A DNA stretch of 5,102 nt from a bacterium (GTDB lineage Bacteria; Bipolaricaulota; Bipolaricaulia; UBA7950; UBA9294): the NCBI GenBank assembly GCA_030671645.1, contig DAOVHV010000092.1:1-5102 (forward strand), in the 5' to 3' direction. Numbering within the stretch: position 1 is the first letter of the stretch; the number at the start of each line of letters is the position of its first letter. A model generated the notes under the pieces. The model saw only the letters and a list, made by a program, of their open reading frames with translations, was not told where the DNA came from and did no database searches. Position numbers and translations under genes: made by a program. This document shows, piece after piece, positions 1 to 4,767 of this stretch.

Positions 1-97
1 CGACCACCGGCTCAGTCGTTTGTGCAAATATCCCAAACAGTAGCAACGCACCCATGATGGTTCCGATCACTGCAATCTTTACCCAAAAATCGTTCAC
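1..97 (-). CDS. N-terminus of an unidentified membrane-anchored protein (partial)
   Basis: Only the first 32 codons lie in the window; the rest runs off the left edge. The reading begins MNDFWVKIAVIGTIMG and continues through LLLFGIF to QTTEPVV. Residues 6-24 or so are hydrophobic, which suggests one N-terminal transmembrane helix or an uncleaved signal anchor. I chose the GTG at 97-95 because a purine-rich AGAGGGG (at 110-104 on this strand) lies about 8 bases upstream. An in-frame GTG at 106-104 overlaps that ribosome-binding site and is less likely. The gene follows tRNA-Thr in the same direction after about 145 bp with no terminator that I can see, so read-through from the tRNA promoter is possible. 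I do not recognise the family. The open frame, good ribosome-binding site and sensible hydrophobic segment support a real gene, but the short length keeps confidence moderate. Confidence 0.5.
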   Translation of the reverse strand, partial: MNDFWVKIAVIGTIMGALLLFGIFAQTTEPVV

Positions 98-241
98 AAC
101 ACTCACCCCTCTTGGTCAATAACACCCTGAACTCGAACCATCGTACCCGCGAAGTTGGGGAAATGAGGGTGGAACTTGACCTGTCCCAGCGTGAGCTGTG
201 TCTGCAAGGAAAATGGCAGCGAATGGCTCGGAAGAGGCAAG
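98..241. other. Gap between tRNA-Thr and the left-edge gene; no gene supported
   Basis: This stretch holds the ribosome-binding site of the left-edge gene (about 104-110) and otherwise nothing I can support. Open frames cross it on both strands, but they either begin inside the tRNA or lack a ribosome-binding site. I find no stem followed by a T-run that would end the tRNA transcript. A sequence resembling a tRNA T-arm (GGTTCGAGTTC on the minus strand) has no matching stems around it. Confidence 0.5.
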
Positions 242-313
242 AGCCAGCGAGAGGAGTCGAACCTCCGACCGATGGTTTACGAAACCATTGCTCTACCACT
301 GAGCTACGCTGGC
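242..313 (-). tRNA. tRNA-Thr (anticodon CGU)
   Basis: The full cloverleaf can be drawn on the minus strand. The acceptor stem pairs GCCAGCG (313-307) with CGCTGGC (249-243) over 7 perfect base pairs. The D stem is GCTC/GAGC (304-301 with 293-290), with the usual GG in its loop. The anticodon stem is ATGGT/ACCAT (288-284 with 276-272) around the seven-base loop TTCGTAA. The T stem is GGAGG/CCTCT (266-262 with 254-250, one G-U pair) with loop TTCGACT. The anticodon CGT at 281-279 reads the threonine codon ACG. The discriminator base is U (242), and the 3' CCA is not encoded, so it must be added after transcription. The gene has its own promoter about 12 bp upstream and faces away from the rqcH-like gene. 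Confidence 0.96.
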
Positions 314-325
314 AGTACAATCGAG

Positions 326-353
326 AGTATATCATGCGCGAAAACGCGTTCAA
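326..353 (-). promoter_or_regulatory. Promoter of tRNA-Thr
   Basis: On the minus strand a -35 box TTGAAC (353-348) is followed by a 16-bp spacer and a -10 box TATACT (331-326, 5 of 6 consensus bases). Transcription should start near 319, giving a leader of only a few bases before the tRNA 5' end at 313. The spacer contains a short inverted repeat, CGCG-AAAA-CGCG (337-348). The box positions are read from the sequence; activity is inferred. Confidence 0.7.
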
Positions 354-355
354 CT

Positions 356-363
356 GGAGGGAG
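356..363 (+). promoter_or_regulatory. Ribosome-binding site fixing the rqcH start
   Basis: GGAGGGAG lies just before the ATG at 365, with the GGAGG core 4 bases from it. This decides the start, because the reading frame is open far upstream, back through the antisense strand of the tRNA. The NFACT domain also begins right after this ATG. Confidence 0.8.
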
Positions 364-364
364 A

Positions 365-1954
365 ATGGACGGATTATCCATCGCGGCTTCGCTGGCGGAG
401 ATAGCCCCGCGGGTTATCGACAGCACCATCCGAACCATCTATCAGCCCGCCAAGGCGCAATTCGTCCTGCGCCTGTTCTCCGGTGAGGATCTCGAATTGG
501 TCATCGATTTGCGCGAGGCCAGCGTTCACACAACGATACGCGATATCGAAAACCCGGCAACTCCCTCTTCGTTTGTCATGCTGCTTCGCAAGCACCTTCG
601 TGGAGGAAGGATTACGGCATTGAGTCAATCGGGATGGGATCGTGTGGTTACTCTGGATATCACACGACGGGATGGAGCCGAGCAGCTTTCGTATCAGCTG
701 ATCGCGGAGTTGGTTGGAATGCGAGGGAATCTTCATCTGATTGAGGAGGGGGCCCTGGTGAGGTCCCTGCGATCGGATCATCGAAATTCGGTCGGTCATC
801 CATACGTGCAACTGCCGCCTCAAGACAAGTGCGAACCGAGCGAGGTCACAGTACCTCTGCTTGAGAGGTGGCTTGCCGGTGAGGCTCCCACGGATGTCTT
901 GCCCAGGAGAATCGAGGGGATGGGACGGCAAACGGCGGCGGATCTACTGGCTGAACCGATCGGCAATGACCTCGCCCTGGAGTTAAGCCTTCGTCTCAAA
1001 GAATTGCTGTCGTTTGTTGGCAGCCCGCGGCCGCATGTCACTGAGGACGAATCAAGAGCTACGTTCTATCCGCTCCCTCCTCCAGCAATCCCAGTCTTAT
1101 CGTTCCAGGAAGCATCGGATCGAGTGACGCTTCGCTCGATACAGCGAAGCCAGCCGCCTAAGGATTCTCTGCTACAGGAATTGAAGCGAGCCATTCGGAA
1201 GAAGGAACGGACGATCGAGAAATTACTGGACTGGTTGGAAAACTCGGACCAGGCCGATGTTTGGCAATCGCAAGCCGACTTGTTGATGACGTTCCAATCA
1301 GATATTCCGAAAGGGAGAGACTCGGTCGCTCTGACAAATCCAATAGACGAAAGCAACGTGACGATCGCGTTGGATCCGTCGTTGTCAGCTGTAGAGAACG
1401 CGCAAAGCCTGTACAAGCGCGCCAAGCGCATCCGCCGGGGCCATCCGCACGTTCACGCTCGACTGAAACGATTGCGACACGACCTCAGTCTACTGCAGCG
1501 CGCTTTGGAAACGCGACAACGCGGCGAAGCGGTGGAATCAGAGATTCTTGAGCTCCTGCCGAACCGTAACAAGAAGCCCCCTCCACCCAAGAAGATACTT
1601 CCATTTCGACAATTCGAAGTGGCCGGATTCCATATCTGGTTGGGGAAGAGTGCCCGCCAGAATGATGCTCTGCTTAGAGCGGCCTCACCTAACGATATAT
1701 GGATGCATACCAAGGACTATGCCGGCTCGCATGTCGTGATCCGGACACGCGGACAGGAGCGCATTCCCGATGCTGTTCTTCAATCGGCCGCTCGCTTGGC
1801 GGCCCTTCATTCCAAGGCCAAGTCCGAGCGGCGCGTTGAGGTTACCATGACGCAAGTGAAGAACGTCCGAAAACCCAAGGGAGCGCCTGCAGGACTGGTC
1901 AACGTGCGGGAGACGGATACACTGACGGTGGAGTTGACGGAAGGAGAGGCATGA
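365..1954 (+). CDS. rqcH: NFACT-family ribosome-associated quality control protein (RqcH/Rqc2-like)
   Basis: 529 residues; family members such as Bacillus RqcH are about 550-570. Known family role: it binds 50S subunits carrying a stalled peptidyl-tRNA and directs mRNA-free addition of C-terminal alanines, which mark the chain for proteolysis. The NFACT-N domain (about 1-180) shows TIYQP (24-28), NPATPSSFVMLLRKHLRGG (63-81) and ELVGMRGNLHLI (115-126). It keeps the Asp-Arg pair (D92-R93, in GWDRVV) that, as I recall, is needed for tailing in Bacillus (D97/R98). A helix-hairpin-helix region starts near 183. Coiled-coil helices lie around 269-293 and 345-385, the second opening with the family-typical NAQSLYKRAKR. 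A linker with four prolines (405-408) leads to NFACT-R (about 413-529), with NDIWMHTKDYAGSHVV (443-458) and VKNVRKPKGAPAG (498-510). The start at 365 has a strong ribosome-binding site. Its stop overlaps the next gene's start (ATGA). Older annotations call such proteins fibronectin-binding (FbpA); a cytoplasmic RQC role is more likely. Confidence 0.9.
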   Translation: MDGLSIAASLAEIAPRVIDSTIRTIYQPAKAQFVLRLFSGEDLELVIDLREASVHTTIRDIENPATPSSFVMLLRKHLRGGRITALSQSGWDRVVTLDITRRDGAEQLSYQLIAELVGMRGNLHLIEEGALVRSLRSDHRNSVGHPYVQLPPQDKCEPSEVTVPLLERWLAGEAPTDVLPRRIEGMGRQTAADLLAEPIGNDLALELSLRLKELLSFVGSPRPHVTEDESRATFYPLPPPAIPVLSFQEASDRVTLRSIQRSQPPKDSLLQELKRAIRKKERTIEKLLDWLENSDQADVWQSQADLLMTFQSDIPKGRDSVALTNPIDESNVTIALDPSLSAVENAQSLYKRAKRIRRGHPHVHARLKRLRHDLSLLQRALETRQRGEAVESEILELLPNRNKKPPPPKKILPFRQFEVAGFHIWLGKSARQNDALLRAASPNDIWMHTKDYAGSHVVIRTRGQERIPDAVLQSAARLAALHSKAKSERRVEVTMTQVKNVRKPKGAPAGLVNVRETDTLTVELTEGEA

Positions 1955-2637
1955 ACTTCGATTTGGTTCTAGACATCGCGTTATCCCTAATTGCTATCTT
2001 CACAGCCATTGTGTTGCACGAAGTGGCGCACGGATACATGGCATTGCGGTTAGGAGACCCAACTGCTCGTGATCTGGGGAGACTAACTCTGAACCCCCTG
2101 GCTCATATCGATCCGATTGGAACCATCTTGGTTCCTCTCACCTTAGCGGTTCTCAATGCTCTTGGGATTCTTAATGCTCCGCTGTTCGGATGGGCCAAGC
2201 CGGTGCCTATCAATCCGCGTAATTTCCGCAATCCCTTCCGCGGCATGTTGTTTGTCGCACTGGCCGGGCCGGGAACGAATATCGTCCTAGCTCTTGGTAC
2301 GGCCCTCATCGGACGGCTTCTATTGCTCATGGTGCCGCAATCGCTCAACATGGCATCGCCCTCCTTCGGAATACACTTGCTGATTGCACTGTTCACCCTG
2401 CTACGGCATTTCGTCATCTACAATCTCTTCCTTGCCGTGTTCAATTTGATTCCTATCCCCCCGCTGGATGGCTCAAGGGTGCTGACCTACTTCCTGCCCA
2501 CCGAGGGACGACGCATCATGCTCTCTCTGGAACGCTACGGCTTCCTCATTTTCGCTGTGTTGTTCTATCTGGGTGTATTCAACGGTGTGTTCAGTGTCGT
2601 TTGGGGATTGGGGCTACGACTGCTCGGGTATCGTTAG
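1951..2637 (+). CDS. M50 site-2 protease family membrane metalloprotease
   Basis: 228 residues, nearly all hydrophobic, with roughly five to six membrane segments. The zinc-binding HExxH is HEVAH (23-27, in LHEVAHGYMAL) inside the first helix. The second catalytic motif is NLIPIPPLDG (165-174), with D173 the expected third zinc ligand. The conserved AGPGTN (105-110) precedes the third core helix, and FGWAKPVPIN (79-88) is the typical amphipathic segment of this subfamily. No PDZ or CBS domain is present, so this is the minimal core form (YwhC-like). The family cleaves transmembrane substrates within the bilayer; the substrate here cannot be told. The ATG lies within the stop of the rqcH-like gene, and AAGGAG (1941-1946) sits 4 bases upstream, so translation is probably coupled to that gene. 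All catalytic residues are present, so it should be active. Confidence 0.92.
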   Translation: MNFDLVLDIALSLIAIFTAIVLHEVAHGYMALRLGDPTARDLGRLTLNPLAHIDPIGTILVPLTLAVLNALGILNAPLFGWAKPVPINPRNFRNPFRGMLFVALAGPGTNIVLALGTALIGRLLLLMVPQSLNMASPSFGIHLLIALFTLLRHFVIYNLFLAVFNLIPIPPLDGSRVLTYFLPTEGRRIMLSLERYGFLIFAVLFYLGVFNGVFSVVWGLGLRLLGYR

Positions 2638-2673
2638 CTCGTTGTCATGTTCGCCTAGTCCCCAACTGCGTCA

Positions 2674-2702
2674 TTGCTGTCTCCAATGGGGATTCGTATA
2701 AT
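2674..2702 (+). promoter_or_regulatory. Promoter of the tig-clpP operon
   Basis: A perfect -10 box TATAAT (2697-2702) follows a weak -35 box TTGCTG (2674-2679, 3 of 6) at the ideal 17-bp spacing. Transcription should start near 2709, giving a leader of about 30 bases before tig. An inverted repeat, TCCCCA (2659-2664) and TGGGGA (2687-2692), flanks the -35 box and could be an operator. No CIRCE heat-shock operator is present. The site lies in the only gap between the two coupled gene pairs, which supports it. Confidence 0.7.
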
Positions 2703-2740
2703 CCGCCCATCTACAGAATCTTGGGAGTTGCCGTTTACAC

Positions 2741-3994
2741 ATGAGTACCAAAGCCGATTATCAAATCACCGATCGGCAGGAGATCGAAGCAACCATTCAG
2801 GTTTCGATCCCCGTCGAAGGTGTTTCGCAACAAATTGACGCTGTGTACAAAGACTATGCTAGAGAAGTGAGCGTTCCCGGATTCCGAAAGGGACACGTTC
2901 CCCGCAGCTTTCTGGACAGCCGTTTCGGCCGCGAGGTTTTCCTGCAAGAGGCGAAGGAAGAATTGCAGCGCAAGCATTTGCCGATCGCGTTGACCGAGCT
3001 GGAGCTTCGCCCCGTTTCCACGCCCCAGCTGGAGATCGTGGCATTCGGTGAATCCGAGCCGCTCGTGTTCAGCGCTACCTTCGCCACCCTTCCCCAAGTT
3101 CAGTTGCCCGAATACAAAGGACTGGAAGTTTCCGTTCCTCCGTTGAAGGCTGTCTCTGATGACGATGTGAAGCAGGCGCTGGACGATGTTCAGCAGCAAT
3201 TCGGAGTGCTGGGCGAGCTGGAAGGCACCGAAATTTCGGACGGGGATCTTGTTCGCGTGAAGGAAGGTGAAAAGGAATGGGACACACGTGCCATGAGCGA
3301 CAATCCCATCACTCAGCCCCTGGTGGGTGCAACGGTCGGATCGACTGTTGAGATTAACGCCGAGCTTCCGAATGGCAAGCCACTGAAGACGAAGCTGGAA
3401 GTGGTCGGACTGCGACAGGTGATCCTCCCCGAGATCGACGACGACTTGGCCAAGGACGCCGGATACGACGATCTCGATGCACTGAAGAAGGACATCGAAG
3501 AGAAGATCGCCAAGCGGCGAGCTGACCTGCATCAGCAATGGGTTCACTCGGCGTTGCTGGAAACCCTGTTGGAGAAAGCGGACATCCCTCTTCCGGAAGC
3601 GTTTGTGAGCGATCTTGTCAACGAAGAATTGGCTCGATTGCGCGAATCGCTGGAAGGTTCCGAATCGAATCGGACGTTCTCTGAGTACCTCGAAGAGCGT
3701 GAGCAGACTGAGGAGGAGTTCAAAGATGAGATCAAAGCCTCGATTGAAGTGCGTATCCGGCGGGAACTCGTGCTTCAGCAGCTGGCTGTGGATCTAGGAA
3801 TTGCCATTGACGACGAGCAACTTGCGGAGCTGGCCGAACAAGAAGCGGTCGAATACGATGAAGATCCGGTGCGCTTCACGGCGCGATTGAAGGCGGAAGA
3901 CCGCTGGGACGGTTACAGGCTCAGCAAGACCAACGAACGAATCTTCGCCGCTCTGGCTGAGTCGGCGACTATCACGGAAAAGGAGGAGTCATGA
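2741..3994 (+). CDS. tig: Trigger factor, with a degenerate prolyl-isomerase domain
   Basis: 417 residues, slightly short for the family (about 430-450). Trigger factor binds the ribosome at the tunnel exit and shields nascent chains. The ribosome-binding N-domain (about 1-125) has VPGFRKGHVPR (45-55); F48-R49-K50 match the ribosome-contact signature, though the usual lysine after the second glycine is H52. The middle domain (about 160-230), normally an FKBP-type prolyl isomerase, begins ISDGDLVRVKEG (165-176) but then is short, ends near LPEID (229-233), and lacks the usual MIPGFE-type signature; NPITQPLVG (188-196) stands in its place. The C-terminal chaperone arms (about 234-417) are charged and helical, ending in ERIFAALAESATITEKEES. 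The ribosome-binding site is unusual: GGGAG (2723-2727) lies 13 bases before the ATG. The gene heads an operon with clpP, with an ATGA overlap. Identity is secure; loss of isomerase activity is inferred. Confidence 0.93.
   Translation: MSTKADYQITDRQEIEATIQVSIPVEGVSQQIDAVYKDYAREVSVPGFRKGHVPRSFLDSRFGREVFLQEAKEELQRKHLPIALTELELRPVSTPQLEIVAFGESEPLVFSATFATLPQVQLPEYKGLEVSVPPLKAVSDDDVKQALDDVQQQFGVLGELEGTEISDGDLVRVKEGEKEWDTRAMSDNPITQPLVGATVGSTVEINAELPNGKPLKTKLEVVGLRQVILPEIDDDLAKDAGYDDLDALKKDIEEKIAKRRADLHQQWVHSALLETLLEKADIPLPEAFVSDLVNEELARLRESLEGSESNRTFSEYLEEREQTEEEFKDEIKASIEVRIRRELVLQQLAVDLGIAIDDEQLAELAEQEAVEYDEDPVRFTARLKAEDRWDGYRLSKTNERIFAALAESATITEKEES
3981..3988 (+). promoter_or_regulatory. Strong ribosome-binding site of clpP inside the end of tig
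   Basis: AGGAGGAG lies 2 bases before the clpP ATG (3991), and its AGGAGG core (3981-3986) is 4 bases from it. It sits within the last codons of tig, so clpP can be translated well by coupling and also by direct initiation. It is the best match to the anti-Shine-Dalgarno sequence in the window. Confidence 0.75.
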
Positions 3995-4584
3995 CGGCGC
4001 AGATACCGCTACCAATGGTAATTGAGGAAGAGAACGGCCAGAAAGTCTCATACGGCATCTACTCTCGGTTGCTGGAGGATCGAATCATCTTCCTGGGACA
4101 CGCACTCGACGACAATGTCGCCAACGTCGTCATCGCTCAGATGCTCTTCCTGGCCGCCAAGGATCCGTCCAAAGACATGCGGTTGTACATCAACTCTCCG
4201 GGCGGACTGGTCACGGCCGGACTGGCGATTTACGATACCATGCGCTACGTGAAATGTGACGTGGCCACCATCTGCATCGGACAGGCGGCGAGTATGGCTG
4301 CTGTGCTGTTGGCCGCCGGCGCCGAGGGCAAGCGTTCGGCGTTGCCCAATTCGCGCATCCTTCTTCATCAAGTGCTGGGTGGGACGCAAGGACAGGCGTC
4401 CGACGTAAAGATACAAACGGAAGAACTTCTGCGGATCCGCGACTTGCTGGTGAAGATCCTTTCCGAGCATACCGGCAAGCCAAAGCGAACGATTCAGAAA
4501 GATACCGATCGCGACTATTACATGTCTGCCGAAGAAGCGATCGAATACGGGTTGATCGATCGGATCATCCCTCCGCGCGGGTAG
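3991..4584 (+). CDS. clpP: ATP-dependent Clp protease proteolytic subunit ClpP
   Basis: 197 residues, normal length for the family. ClpP forms a tetradecameric serine-protease chamber fed by an AAA+ unfoldase (ClpX, ClpA or ClpC). The catalytic triad is complete: S101 in GQAASMAAVLLAAG (97-110), H126 in LLHQVLGG (124-131) and D175 in DTDRDYYMS (171-179). The spacings (25 and 49 residues) equal those of E. coli ClpP. The oxyanion-hole segment INSPGG (67-72) and the N-terminal PMVIEE and IYSRLLEDRIIFLG signatures are present. One small oddity is valine 128 where HQP is nearly invariant. The gene overlaps the end of tig by ATGA. The common neighbour clpX does not follow; the next gene is DUF763. 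A weak hairpin (4571-4590) spans the stop codon, but no convincing terminator follows. Confidence 0.97.
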   Translation: MTAQIPLPMVIEEENGQKVSYGIYSRLLEDRIIFLGHALDDNVANVVIAQMLFLAAKDPSKDMRLYINSPGGLVTAGLAIYDTMRYVKCDVATICIGQAASMAAVLLAAGAEGKRSALPNSRILLHQVLGGTQGQASDVKIQTEELLRIRDLLVKILSEHTGKPKRTIQKDTDRDYYMSAEEAIEYGLIDRIIPPRG

Positions 4585-4598
4585 CGGGAGTCTCCTTC

Positions 4599-4697
4599 AT
4601 GGACTTCGTGCTCTTCATGGTGAAAAGCCGTTCCATGTTAGCAGGATGTTCCAATCCCGGAATGTTGTTGACACCCCGAGCTTCTCTGAATCTTTAG
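4599..4697 (+). CDS. Doubtful small ORF (32 residues) after clpP
   Basis: A frame opens at ATG 4599 (MDFVLFMVKSRSM...) and stops at TAG 4695-4697. A GGGAG at 4586-4590 lies 8 bases upstream, a good ribosome-binding distance, and the ORF begins 15 bases after clpP ends, so it could be translated as the last cistron of that operon. It contains LAGC, which resembles a lipobox, but the residues before it (VKSRSM) are not a signal-peptide core, so I do not call a lipoprotein. No family is recognisable. Chance occurrence is at least as likely as a real gene. Confidence 0.18.
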   Translation: MDFVLFMVKSRSMLAGCSNPGMLLTPRASLNL

Positions 4698-4720
4698 ACA
4701 GTACTGTTGTCTCGACAGAC
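4697..4720. repeat. Cluster of short dyad symmetries upstream of the DUF763 gene
   Basis: A perfect 10-bp palindrome, ACAGTACTGT (4698-4707), is followed directly by TGTC-TC-GACA (4708-4717). GACA/TGTC quartets alternate through the block, so several overlapping inverted repeats can be drawn. It lies 12-35 bp upstream of the proposed -35 box of the DUF763 gene, a plausible place for a regulator. It resembles but does not match the enterobacterial LexA box: CTG and CAG are 9 rather than 10 bases apart. Confidence 0.35.
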
Positions 4721-4731
4721 TAGCCGCAGGA

Positions 4732-4761
4732 TCGACACGTTGCGCATTGCTGGTGTACAGT
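4732..4761 (+). promoter_or_regulatory. Promoter of the DUF763 gene, leaderless type
   Basis: A -35 box TCGACA (4732-4737, 5 of 6 consensus) is followed by an 18-bp spacer and a -10 box TACAGT (4756-4761, 4 of 6, fitting the TANNNT pattern). The -10 ends 6 bases before the ATG at 4768, so transcription should start at or next to the start codon. That agrees with the lack of a usable ribosome-binding site. Positions are seen directly; leaderless initiation is inferred. Confidence 0.5.
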
Positions 4762-4767
4762 CGGAGC

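Noticed and set aside
115..145. Second tRNA suggested by a T-arm-like GGTTCGAGTTC on the minus strand
   Set aside because: The flanking bases do not form a T stem, and no acceptor or anticodon stem can be drawn.
12..353. Minus-strand ORF of 113 codons
   Set aside because: It reads through the tRNA itself (SSVVEQWFRKPSVGGSTPLA) and ends in a frame different from the better-supported left-edge gene.
176..364. Upstream extension of the rqcH frame, adding 63 residues
   Set aside because: It translates the antisense strand of the tRNA (REESNLRPMVYETIALPLSY), a well-known spurious peptide. The ATG at 365 has the ribosome-binding site and starts the conserved domain.
112..486. Plus-strand ORF of 124 codons
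   Set aside because: It crosses the tRNA in another antisense frame (RGVEPPTDGLRNHCSTTELR) and runs into rqcH out of frame.
365..1954. Fibronectin-binding adhesin, as such proteins are sometimes labelled
   Set aside because: No signal peptide or surface anchor is present, and the NFACT-N, coiled-coil and NFACT-R layout fits a ribosome-associated cytoplasmic protein.
2735..3547. Long minus-strand ORF of 270 codons opposite tig
   Set aside because: tig is unmistakable on the other strand. The antisense product shows no recognisable motif and is a codon-bias shadow.
4571..4590. Terminator hairpin at the end of clpP
   Set aside because: CTCCGC can pair with GCGGGAG with one bulge, but the stem is short, spans the stop codon, and is followed by TCTCCTTC rather than a T-run.
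4668..4697. Perfect -35 box TTGACA at 4668-4673 as a promoter
   Set aside because: No acceptable -10 lies 16-18 bp downstream (the bases there are TCTTTA or similar), and it would fall inside the doubtful small ORF.
4704..4718. LexA (SOS) box
   Set aside because: CTG and CAG are separated by 9 bases instead of the required 10, and the lineage's LexA motif is unknown.
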